From a virus, in IMG/VR virus record IMGVR_UViG_3300035703_000387, positions 1 to 25,748 of that record: a stretch of 25,748 nucleotides of DNA; one strand, 5' to 3'. A model generated the notes under the pieces. The model did no database searches. It saw nothing but the letters and a program-made list of their open reading frames with translations, and had not been told where the DNA came from. Positions within the stretch are counted from its first letter, which is position 1. Each line of letters begins with the position of its first letter. Positions 1 through 9,100 of this stretch are shown piece by piece. The translations under genes were made by a program, and so were the position numbers.

Positions 1-1
1 G

Positions 2-70
2 TATGCTATGGGTCATGGCATCTTGCGTCCTGAGTGCGCTATCGAATTGGCTACTGGTGCAGTTGCCTAA
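2..70 (+). CDS. gp10: Major capsid protein, C-terminal end (partial)
   Basis: An open frame enters from the left edge and stops with TAA at 68-70. It encodes YAMGHGILRPECAIELATG followed by AVA. The GHG-x-LRPE ending resembles the C-terminus of T7-like major capsid proteins (gp10A). Position supports this: it is followed by a terminator and then by tail tubular protein A, the order found in T7. Only 22 codons are visible, so a T7-style capsid frameshift product cannot be judged. The call rests on this short tail and on synteny. Confidence 0.75.
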   Translation, partial: YAMGHGILRPECAIELATGAVA

Positions 71-80
71 TCAATGAAGT

Positions 81-125
81 AACCCCAAGGGGAACTCTCG
101 TAACTGGGGGTTCCCCTTTTTTTTA
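81..125 (+). terminator. Intrinsic terminator after the capsid gene
   Basis: A 9-bp stem (87-95 with 110-118) with a 14-nt loop is followed by a run of T to position 125. It sits between the capsid gene and gp11, the same place as the T-phi terminator of T7, and would reduce transcription of tail and internal virion genes relative to capsid. Confidence 0.85.
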
Positions 126-140
126 TTTATTGGTGATTAT

Positions 141-734
141 ATGACTACTGTTCTGACTCCGACATCGGAGCTTGAAGCGATCAATACGATTCTATCCGTT
201 ATTGGCGAATCTCCCATTTCCTCTTTGTCGGATATCTCGTCAGTAGCTGATGCCGTAACGGCACAATCCATTCTTTCGGAAGTCTCCCGCCAGGTGCAAA
301 CCAAAGGCTGGCACTTCAATACCGAAATAGATTTCGAACTGTCTCCTGATACATTCTCAAAGGAGATCGTTATCCCCTCCAACGCCCTTAGGGTTGATCC
401 CATGGGTGACGATAGGGAAGTGGATGCGGTACAGAGGGGCAACAAGCTCTATGACCGTGTGAACCACACATTTCAATTTACAAAGAGCATCAAATGCGAT
501 CTCGTGATCCTGCTACCATTCGATCAACTCCCGCAAGCTGCTCGCCATTATGTAACAATCAAGGCTGCCCGTATATTCCAATCCCGTACGGTTGGATCTG
601 AAGCCTTGTACCAATTTACGGCACTAGATGAAAAGGATGCCCTTCTCGATTTGAAGAGAAACGAAGGCATCACTGGTGATTACAACATTCTGACAAGCAA
701 CCCAACTGTTTTCAGATCTCTTATACGTGAGTAA
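141..734 (+). CDS. gp11: Tail tubular protein A (T7 gp11-like)
   Basis: The 197-aa product matches the length of T7 gp11 (196 aa) and the family pattern: an N-terminal stretch with LEAINTILSVIGESPISSL, then VSRQVQTKGWHFNTE, and a helical C-terminal part with ARHYVTIKAARIFQSR. In T7 the protein forms the ring that joins the portal to the tail nozzle. It is the first gene after the capsid terminator and lies 3 nt ahead of gp12, so the two are probably translated together. The ribosome binding site is weak (GGTGAT near 131-136). Confidence 0.95.
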   Translation: MTTVLTPTSELEAINTILSVIGESPISSLSDISSVADAVTAQSILSEVSRQVQTKGWHFNTEIDFELSPDTFSKEIVIPSNALRVDPMGDDREVDAVQRGNKLYDRVNHTFQFTKSIKCDLVILLPFDQLPQAARHYVTIKAARIFQSRTVGSEALYQFTALDEKDALLDLKRNEGITGDYNILTSNPTVFRSLIRE

Positions 735-737
735 ACT

Positions 738-3092
738 ATGCTGATTTCCCAGTCCATCCCAAACTTGGCGAATGGTGTCTCTCAGCAACCCTTTACGCTT
801 CGCTTGGCTTCACAGGCTGAACTCCAAGAGAACGCACTGAGCACCACATCACAAGGGCTGAGAAAACGTCCTCCTACCAAGCACCTCAAAAAGATCCTCT
901 CGGGGTCCTACGCTGCCGCCTACATCCACACGATCAATCGTGATGAGAACGAGCGGTACATCGTAGTGATCACCAGTGGTGGTCTCAAGGTGTTCGACCT
1001 TGCTGGGGTCGAGAAGACGGTCACATTCCCAAGCGGAACCTCGTATCTCACGAGTGCCGATCCCGCTAACTCATTCAGGGCTGTCACGGTCGCTGATTAC
1101 ACATTCATCGTGAACAAGGGTGTCACGGTCACAGCCGGGGCTACCTTCGCTACCGATCGAACGGCTGAAGCGCTCATCAACGTCAAGGCGGGTAACTATG
1201 GAAAGCCCTACAGGGTTTTCATTGATGGCACCCAGAGGGCTGAGTACATAACCCCTAATGGTGGGTCTGCCACGGATTCCCCCTTCATTGCAACGGACTA
1301 TATCGCTGCCGAGATTTATAACGATCTGGTGGCATGGGGTGGATCAGGGTTCACCTTTACCCGCACTGGCTCTGTGATCCACGTCACGAAGTCCACAGGT
1401 GACTTTACGATTCGCTGTGAGGATGGCTTCAACAATGGTGCCATGCTCGCCCTAAAGGACCAAGTACAGAAGTTCCAGGACTTGCCAGCCAACGCTGGCG
1501 TCAATGGATTCGCTGTCGAAGTGGTTGGTGATAAGCAAACAGGCTTCGATAATTTCTGGGTTAAGTTTGATAGCTCAGGCACAGGCGCATGGAAAGAATC
1601 TATAGAGCCTGGCACAAGGCTAGGCGTGGCTGCATTGACAATGCCACATTCCCTTGTTCGTAATAATGATGGTACCTTTACCTTTGCTCCCCTGACGTGG
1701 AACGATCGTATCGTTGGTACTCTCACATCCAACTCAGATCCATCCTTCGTTGGCAAAAAGATCTCCGATATCTTCTTCTACAGAAACCGCTTAGGTCTTC
1801 TCGCAGATGAGTCTGTGATCTTCTCTGAGGCTTCTGAGTTCTTCAACTTCTACCGCACCACGGTGACGGAGTTGCTCGATTCGGATCCCATCGATGTTAC
1901 GGTATCCCATACCAAGGTATCTACCCTACAACACGCCATTCCGTTCAATCGTCAGCTCCTCCTGTTCTCGGCTCAGTCCCAGTTCGTGGTTGAGGCTGGT
2001 GATCTCCTCACTCCCAAAACCATCGCTGTGAAGCAGGCTACGGAGTTCGAGAGTGACGCATTGGTTGAACCCGCTGGCATAGGTAAGAACGTATATTTCA
2101 CGCTTACCAAAGGTGATTACACAGGTGTACGTGAGTACTTCCCAGTGGACGAGATCTCAGGCATCAACGATTCAGTTGAAGTCACAGGTCATATCCCTGA
2201 GTACATCCCTAAGAACGCCTATAAGCTGGCTCCTTGCTTGACTGAGGATATGCTTGTGGTTCTCTCTAAGGAGAATCGCTCGGCCATGTGGGTGTATAAG
2301 TTCTATTTCAATAACAATGAGAAGCTCCAGAGTTCATGGTCTAAGTGGACTGTAGACGCTGGCGATAGCATTCTCAATGCGGACTTCATTCGTTCGGAAT
2401 TGTTTCTGGTCATTCAGAGATCCGATGGTGTCTATGTTGAGAAGCTCTCAGTCGCTCTCGGTGATATCGGAGCCAATGAACCCTACAACGTCCACCTCGA
2501 TCGCAAGCTCACCGTAGCCAAGGCGAACATGACGTTCGATGGAACCTACACCAACATCCCTGTGGCGTACCTACCAGGTGCGATCACAAGCGGAACATGG
2601 GAAGCCCTCATCGCCACTGGTCAGCCTAAGAAGGCTGGAACTCGTTTGGCTCTCACGTCAACTGGATCTGGTGCTCGGATCACTGGTGATTTTACAACCT
2701 GCGATTTGATCGTTGGTCGTAAGTACACCATGCGATACCAGTTCAGTCCGATTACAATTAAGCAGCAAGCTGGAAATACCGTTAAGTCAGATACACAAGG
2801 CCGTCTACAGTTGCGTACCATGCAGATCAATTTCGCTAACACGGGATTCTTCAAGGCAAAGGTCACACCTGAAGGACGCTCTACGTATGACTATGTGTAT
2901 TCCGGTAAGACCCTTGGTCAGCCTTCGGCTACCATTGGTATGATACAATTAGATACTGGCAACACCAAGTTTCCTATTCTCTCTCAAAACACTGCTGTAA
3001 CGATAGAGTTGAATAATGACTCTCCGTTGCCTAGTTCATTTTTGAGTGCTGATTGGGAAGGAATGTATGTCAAACGTAGCAGAGGTATGTAA
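738..3092 (+). CDS. gp12: Tail tubular protein B, nozzle (T7 gp12-like)
   Basis: The 784-aa product has nearly the length of T7 gp12 (794 aa). The start carries the family hallmark SQSIPNLANGVSQQP, followed by LRLASQAELQENALS. Other conserved stretches are FFYRNRLGLLADESVIFSEA near residues 345-365 and FNRQLLLFSAQSQFVVE near 400-417. In T7 this beta-rich protein forms the hexameric tail nozzle under the gp11 ring. Its last 26 nt overlap the start chosen for the next gene, which suggests translational coupling. No truncation or frameshift is seen. Confidence 0.96.
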   Translation: MLISQSIPNLANGVSQQPFTLRLASQAELQENALSTTSQGLRKRPPTKHLKKILSGSYAAAYIHTINRDENERYIVVITSGGLKVFDLAGVEKTVTFPSGTSYLTSADPANSFRAVTVADYTFIVNKGVTVTAGATFATDRTAEALINVKAGNYGKPYRVFIDGTQRAEYITPNGGSATDSPFIATDYIAAEIYNDLVAWGGSGFTFTRTGSVIHVTKSTGDFTIRCEDGFNNGAMLALKDQVQKFQDLPANAGVNGFAVEVVGDKQTGFDNFWVKFDSSGTGAWKESIEPGTRLGVAALTMPHSLVRNNDGTFTFAPLTWNDRIVGTLTSNSDPSFVGKKISDIFFYRNRLGLLADESVIFSEASEFFNFYRTTVTELLDSDPIDVTVSHTKVSTLQHAIPFNRQLLLFSAQSQFVVEAGDLLTPKTIAVKQATEFESDALVEPAGIGKNVYFTLTKGDYTGVREYFPVDEISGINDSVEVTGHIPEYIPKNAYKLAPCLTEDMLVVLSKENRSAMWVYKFYFNNNEKLQSSWSKWTVDAGDSILNADFIRSELFLVIQRSDGVYVEKLSVALGDIGANEPYNVHLDRKLTVAKANMTFDGTYTNIPVAYLPGAITSGTWEALIATGQPKKAGTRLALTSTGSGARITGDFTTCDLIVGRKYTMRYQFSPITIKQQAGNTVKSDTQGRLQLRTMQINFANTGFFKAKVTPEGRSTYDYVYSGKTLGQPSATIGMIQLDTGNTKFPILSQNTAVTIELNNDSPLPSSFLSADWEGMYVKRSRGM

Positions 3093-3549
3093 GCCTTTTG
3101 TTCGTGAAGCAAAGCTATTAGATGTCCTTATATTGGCATCAAACATCCGTGAGTGCGATCGGAAAGAGATCTGGCATATGTCCAGGAAGTCTCCTGAAGA
3201 CGCCTTTCGGATAGGCTATGATGTAAGCGATACTCCCTATGTGATTGAGTATCGGATGAAACCAATAGCCATGTTTGGAGTTTCAGGCACCAAGGGATCC
3301 ATTGGGGTTCCTTGGATGCTGGGAACAGATGATATTAGAAAAATACAAAAGCCATTCCTTAGGGAGTGCAAAGATTACATGGAGGCAATGCACGAGCATT
3401 ACCCCACACTGACCAATTTTGTATGGTCAAAGAACAAAGTACATATTGCGTGGTTGAAGTGGCTGGGCTTCGAATTAGGTGGAGCTAAGGCTATGGGACC
3501 AGATGATGAATTATTTATACATTTTTATAAGGTGAAACACAATGTGTGA
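3067..3549 (+). CDS. gp13: gp13-like internal virion protein with GNAT-like fold
   Basis: I start the gene at ATG 3067 (MSNVAEVCKPF, 160 aa) because AAGGA at 3058-3062 is well placed; a start at 3046 lacks such a site. It lies where T7 gene 13 lies, between gp12 and gp14, and resembles the T7 Gp13 / DUF2833 group. The C-terminal half, with KPIAMFGVSG, GVPWMLGTDD and HIAWLKWLGFEL, reads like an acetyltransferase (GNAT) fold, which that group is often said to resemble. T7 gp13 helps assemble infective particles; no enzymatic activity can be claimed here. It overlaps gp12 upstream and gp14 downstream. Confidence 0.85.
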   Translation: MSNVAEVCKPFVREAKLLDVLILASNIRECDRKEIWHMSRKSPEDAFRIGYDVSDTPYVIEYRMKPIAMFGVSGTKGSIGVPWMLGTDDIRKIQKPFLRECKDYMEAMHEHYPTLTNFVWSKNKVHIAWLKWLGFELGGAKAMGPDDELFIHFYKVKHNV

Positions 3550-4084
3550 TCCAGGATCTCTAGCAGTGGCGTCTCTTGTCGTTTCCGCTGCATCCACGGC
3601 AGCTACCGTGTATTCACAACAGCAAGCAGCAGATGCCCAGGCGAAGGCGAATCAACAGGCTTATGATAGCCAGATGACGGCCTACAATGCCAATATCGCA
3701 AATGCTAATTTGATGAAAACCCAAGAGGCAGGCGTTCTCTCTCAGAAGCAGATTGATAACAATAGCCAAGCTCGTCGTGAGCAGGCAAAAGCCACCGTTG
3801 CAGCAGGAGAGTCTGGTGTATCTGGCTTGTCTGTAGATTCTCTGTTGGCTGAACTTGGTGGTAAAGCAGGACAGGCGAATGCGAATGCCGAGGTGAATTA
3901 CCTCGCTCGTGATCGTGCAATCGAGATGGATCGCATGAACTCATGGGCAGGAACAGCCAGTGCCATCAATTCCCTCAAGACTCCTACTCAACCAGATTAC
4001 ATTGGTGCAGGCCTTCGGATTGCCGATGCAGGCATTGGCTACCAAAACAGAATGAATAACATTAAGGCTGGAAGGACTACATAA
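3542..4084 (+). CDS. gp14: Internal virion protein B (T7 gp14-like)
   Basis: The 180-aa product has a hydrophobic, small-residue N-terminus (SLAVASLVVSAASTAATVYS), then a long Ala/Gln-rich helical region (QQAADAQAKANQQAYDSQM) and the segment VAAGESGVSGLSVDSLL. This is the usual pattern of gp14-type ejection proteins; T7 gp14 has 196 aa and is thought to form the outer-membrane channel during DNA ejection. It overlaps gp13 by 8 nt and its stop shares one base with the start of gp15, so gp13, gp14 and gp15 are tightly coupled. Confidence 0.9.
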   Translation: MCDPGSLAVASLVVSAASTAATVYSQQQAADAQAKANQQAYDSQMTAYNANIANANLMKTQEAGVLSQKQIDNNSQARREQAKATVAAGESGVSGLSVDSLLAELGGKAGQANANAEVNYLARDRAIEMDRMNSWAGTASAINSLKTPTQPDYIGAGLRIADAGIGYQNRMNNIKAGRTT

Positions 4085-6135
4085 TGGCGAGAGTGCAAGT
4101 AGAATCTGGTGTACGTGCTGAGGCACTACAAACTGTTGCAATGCCTAAGGCTCAAGCCGTTACCCCACGGTTCGACCCAAACTCAAGTCAGGCGTTTCAA
4201 CTTGCAGCAGCCCTAGGTGCAGCTCAACCTCTGGCAGATAGAATAAAAGAACGTGCTCTTGATGCAGAGGAAGAAGATGCTAGACGGTTTGCGTCTAGTA
4301 TGACCGCTGAAGAGCTACGGAAAAAGATTGACAACAAGGAACTCCCAGCGTGGAGATCTCCTCTATGGGTTGCCACCGTGCAGAACGTTGCAGGTGATAA
4401 CTCTGCTAAATCGATCTTCCGTGATGTCGATTCAAAGATTGCCAACAATGAGTTCAACACTCAGGAAGAGGTAGATCAATACATTAAGCAGCGTCGGGAT
4501 GAATCTCTCGGTGGTAAGTCAAATTACCAGACCGCTGGATTTGATAAGAATTTCAATGCGTTACGTGATCGTGCCTTGAACCAACAGAATGCGGTGCAAA
4601 CCAAGCGTCTGGAATCTCAGGGTCTTGAAGTGGCTACAGAGGATCTTTCCAATGCAGCCAGTGAGATCACAGGTGAAGCCTTCAACGGCAAAACCAACCA
4701 GGATCGTGTTGCATATGTGTTGCAAAAATACAACATGCACCGTACCGCACGTACCCTAAACGATTCAACCGCCAAGGCTGCACTCGATGGGGTGATCCTA
4801 TCGTTGGCTGCCTCTGGTCAGAAAGAGCTGGTGGACGAGTTCATTAAATCGAGGCTCCCTAACAATGGCCCTACGATCGAAGCCTTCCTGTCACCCGCTC
4901 GGGTTCTTCAACTCCGTGGCACGGCTGAACGGGAATGGAATCAAGCTCAGAACGAAACCGCCAAGAGAGCCATTCGGGTTGAGGCTGATACCATCGTCAC
5001 CTCGGCTAACACCCAGGCGGATGAGCTGGTGTCTCAACAGAATGGTTCAGCCATGCCTGATATCACCGTGCCCACCGAGAGTGGTGGAACGAAAACCGTC
5101 AAGGGCGTGGAACTCGTAGAAGCTGCCATAGGTCGTCAGATCGCTGCCAAGCCCGATATGCCGTTCGATCAGCAGGTTCGCCTCTATAAGAACAATGGCA
5201 TCATCAACCAGGCGTGGAAGAAGGATTTCTCCACTGCGGTTTATAACCTCGGTGAGATCACCATAGATGCCCAGGGGAAACCCTCAGGCAAGCTCCTCCA
5301 GCCAACCATTGATTCTCTAGAGCGGTTCTCTATCGCCCGTCAGGTCTCTGAGCAGTATGCCAAGGATCTCGTAGGTGAAGATAACTATAAGATTCTAAAC
5401 AAGATTCAGGCATTGCGTGAAGCAGGTGTTCCAGATGTGAACATGGCTGCTGGCTTTGTCAATCAGATCAATCGTCGTCAGTATGAACCCGTCACATGGG
5501 GTAACATCAAGAAGGATGTTAATACGTCGATCGAGGACATCAAGAATCCTGGTATATTCACAGGTCGATTCTGGGGTGAGCTATTCCGTGGTGAATTTGG
5601 TGATGGAACGAAGAACATTATTCCAATCCAAGGTAGCCTACAGGAACTAGCGGAAACCTATGTTCAGGCTCGTATCGCTCCTGATGGCAAGACTGCTGTC
5701 AGAATGGCTTCCGATTACATGGCTAAGAGCGTCGTACAGATCAACAACACAATGTATATGCGTTCGGATCTCCCCAAGGTTCCAAAGGGTGAGGACGATG
5801 CCGCTTGGTTTGAGAAATATCAAAAGGATGTTCTCATTCCCCAGCTCAAGAAGATGGGCATAGACCCTAGCTTGTCTGATCTCACTCTGCTCCCGCAGAA
5901 GGGTGGTCAACCCAGTTACATCATAGCCAATCGTGAGATGCCAATTCCTGGTGTCAATGGTGGTGCCATGGTTGTGACTCAAGCTGAGATCGAGAAGTGG
6001 GTCCAAGGATCAATCAACACGAGAACTGGTCTCTCAGCCGAAGAGGCTAACGCTGATTTGAAGCGTAAGCAGATTCGTGAGGAAAGACGGAAGAACCGAG
6101 TAAGTGCCGATCGTAAAACGATCTTAGGATTTTGA
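4084..6135 (+). CDS. gp15: Internal virion protein C (T7 gp15-like)
   Basis: The 683-aa product is somewhat shorter than T7 gp15 (747 aa). It is largely alpha-helical and polar, with charged segments such as DRIKERALDAEEEDARRFAS near the N-terminus and a basic C-terminus with KRKQIREERRKNRVSADRK. Identification rests on place between gp14 and gp16, size and helical make-up. In T7, gp15 with gp16 forms the periplasmic tube that carries DNA into the cell. The gene starts at the TAATG overlap with gp14 and is followed by a small GC-rich hairpin (6139-6150) before gp16. Confidence 0.88.
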   Translation: MARVQVESGVRAEALQTVAMPKAQAVTPRFDPNSSQAFQLAAALGAAQPLADRIKERALDAEEEDARRFASSMTAEELRKKIDNKELPAWRSPLWVATVQNVAGDNSAKSIFRDVDSKIANNEFNTQEEVDQYIKQRRDESLGGKSNYQTAGFDKNFNALRDRALNQQNAVQTKRLESQGLEVATEDLSNAASEITGEAFNGKTNQDRVAYVLQKYNMHRTARTLNDSTAKAALDGVILSLAASGQKELVDEFIKSRLPNNGPTIEAFLSPARVLQLRGTAEREWNQAQNETAKRAIRVEADTIVTSANTQADELVSQQNGSAMPDITVPTESGGTKTVKGVELVEAAIGRQIAAKPDMPFDQQVRLYKNNGIINQAWKKDFSTAVYNLGEITIDAQGKPSGKLLQPTIDSLERFSIARQVSEQYAKDLVGEDNYKILNKIQALREAGVPDVNMAAGFVNQINRRQYEPVTWGNIKKDVNTSIEDIKNPGIFTGRFWGELFRGEFGDGTKNIIPIQGSLQELAETYVQARIAPDGKTAVRMASDYMAKSVVQINNTMYMRSDLPKVPKGEDDAAWFEKYQKDVLIPQLKKMGIDPSLSDLTLLPQKGGQPSYIIANREMPIPGVNGGAMVVTQAEIEKWVQGSINTRTGLSAEEANADLKRKQIREERRKNRVSADRKTILGF

Positions 6136-6164
6136 TTATCCCCGAGGGGACAAAAGGATAAGGA

Positions 6165-9100
6165 ATGACTGAACTTAGTAATGTAGGAAAGTTTTTGAAC
6201 TTTCTTGGTGCAGCCGAGGGTGCAGGTTATAACACTATCACTGGTGGAGGATCTTTCTCCAGCTATGATAAGCACCCAGGCATCGTTGGAATGCGGACCA
6301 AGGAAGGTCCCAGTACTTCGGCTGGTAAGTATCAGATTACGAAAACAACGTATGATGATATTGCACCTAAGCTCGGTATCACCGATTTCTCCCCTGCTAG
6401 TCAGGATCGCATTGCATTAGAATTAATTAGACAAGCAGGTGCTCTTCCGGATGTCCAATCGGGCAACTTCGACGCAGCCATCAGCAAGCTTGGTGGACGA
6501 TGGGCGTCGTTGCCCAGTAGCCCCTATAGTCAACCTAAGAGATCTGCGGAGTGGGTGAGCCAGTATTTCGGAGGCAAAATTAAGCCAAGGGAATACACAC
6601 CTCCCACTCTTCAGAATCAAACAGATATACCAATCGCTCCCTCCTATAACGTAGGGGCGAGTGAGATTGCATTTAAGTCGGCTCAGGATGAAGCGAAATA
6701 TGGTGGCTTTGGCAACCAACTCTCCAATCTCCCTGAAGCTGTTGGCTTAGGCTTTCAGACGCAGAACTACGTTTATAACTGGCTCGTAGATCGCAATCTA
6801 CAGCAGGTCGATACAGACTTTAGATACACCAAGGATCTCGTATCTCAGGCTACCTCAGGGATCAACCCTGACTATCACGGATACATCCTCTCTGGGGTCT
6901 CTCAGGACGATGTGTTCCGTCGCAGGGCTAAGGTCGAGGAGGCTACCCGCAAACAGCAGGAGCTGGCTTCCATGGGTACCGTGGGTGCCATTGGTACCTT
7001 CACGGGTGCTCTCCTAGACCTACCCACTTTGGTAGGGTTCGTACCCGGATTGGGCACGGCTGCTGTCGTCAGCAAAGCCAACCGCCTCAAGAACGCCCTT
7101 GCCACAGGCCTGGTGTTCTCTGGCTCCAACGTGGCTGCTGAAGCTGCTCTCTCGAAATATCGCCCACTGGCAACCAACGATGATCTCGTATGGGCTGCCG
7201 CTGCTGGTCTCGCCTTTGGTCTCCCTATCGGAGCGATGGCGAACCCTGCATCAAAAGCGATCGGGCGTGTAGCTACAGAATTTCTCCCCGAGTCGGAAGC
7301 CCTCCAAAAGTTTGGCCAGAAGACCGCCTCCAAGATCCAGATTGATGAGATCAAGAGTGCAGGGCTGGAACTCACTGAGAAGGGTAAGAAGACCCTTGAT
7401 CCTGAATATCGTCAGGCTCAGGTCGCCAAGGTGGAAGCTGAAGCGATCAAGGTGGAATCCAAAGCGATTCCCATGCTGGAGAAGAGTTCTTCGTATACAG
7501 AGTTTGTACCTAAAACGAAAAGTGGCAAAGCCTATCCGGCTGAGTCAACCCGTAAGGTTCTTGAGGATCTCCTGCAAAGTGCAGACCCTCAGGTCGCTAA
7601 GATGGCTTCTAAGCTCTTGGATCAGATTGGTGATGATCTCCCATTCTACACGCTTCCAAAGAGTGCCAAGGCTCTTAGCAACCGTCCTGGCGTCTATTAT
7701 CCTTCACCTCACCTTGTGACGGTCTCGAAGGAAGCTAAGGAAACCACAAAGATCCATGAGATTGCTCATGCGGTCACGGTGCATAAACTTGATTATGGTA
7801 AGGCTAACCCTGACACAGCTCATGGTAAGCTCTACCAAGAAATAAATTCGTATTATCAACAGGCATTGAAAGAAGCAAACAAGCAAGGGTTCAAGAGTTA
7901 TTATCTCAAGAACATTGATGAGTTTGCAGCAGGTCTGTATGGTGGATCTTCGGCCAAGCCAATGGTTGAGTTCCTCTCCAAGATCAAGGTTGATGGTGAT
8001 GCCACTCTCCTGAGCAAGTTCGTTCAGGCAGTCGGTAAGCTCCTCGGCTTTGGTGATGATGAGATGAACCTCTACCTCAAATCCCTTAACGCTACCGAGC
8101 AGCTCATTGATGAGAAGCTTATGGTCAAGCTGGCAGGGAAGGGCGGTCGTAAAGACAATGAGTTCCTGATGGATGATGTCGAGCCAGGTATGGCTGACTA
8201 TATGCCAGATGGGAAGTCGAGCTTCACCTCCTATGGCCCAGCTTTAGAAAACTTCTTTGCTCGTGATTGGATACCCAGAGAGGCTCGTGATATATTTCAT
8301 AAGCTCGCTGGATCCACAACAGGCTATAAGAATCATGCAGTTGTCTCACAGTCAGCATGGGATCAGACCCTCGCCCTAGGCGATGGATGGATCACCAAGC
8401 TAGATAAATCCTTCAAGCCAGCCTTCAATAAATACTTTGAAGAGTTGATGGAGAAGGGTGAAGCCACTCGGTGGAAACGAGCTGAAGTGTTTGATTCGTG
8501 GGAGAAGCAGGTTGGTGATTATGTTCGTGGCGTAGATGGTGATTTCCATCCCTCCATTATCAAGGTAGGCAATGAAGTCAAAACCTTGATGAAGGAAGCC
8601 GTCGATCACATCAACAACCCTGGCAAGTTCAATGGTCGCACTAAGCGTGGCCTAACACAGATCGAAGAGACAGATCCAGAGACTGGAGCTAAGTCCCTTA
8701 CCGATCCTCTGCCTTACAATGAGAATTACCTTCCTCGTCATCCTGATGTCTCGAAGTTCAACTCGATGACAGCTCAGTTTGGCTCAGAGACGGTCCAGAG
8801 ATTCCTTGCCAACTCCTTCAAGTCAGCTAACCCTGATGTGGAAGCGAAAGTGGCTGAACGCTTTGGTCGTTGGTATTTCAATAACTTACAAGAGTCTAAG
8901 CTTAATCGTGTCAATGACAACCTAGAGAATATGCTCAGGGGATTTGATCGAGATAGCTTGAAGGAATCCTTCATCAAGAATGGTGCGATGACCGAAGCTG
9001 AAGCTACAGAGCTTCTGGCTAAGATGTTCCCCAAAAAGGACAAGATCAATCCCTTGACGAAGAACCTCAAGTCTCGTTCTTCATTGGATGAAACTTACTC

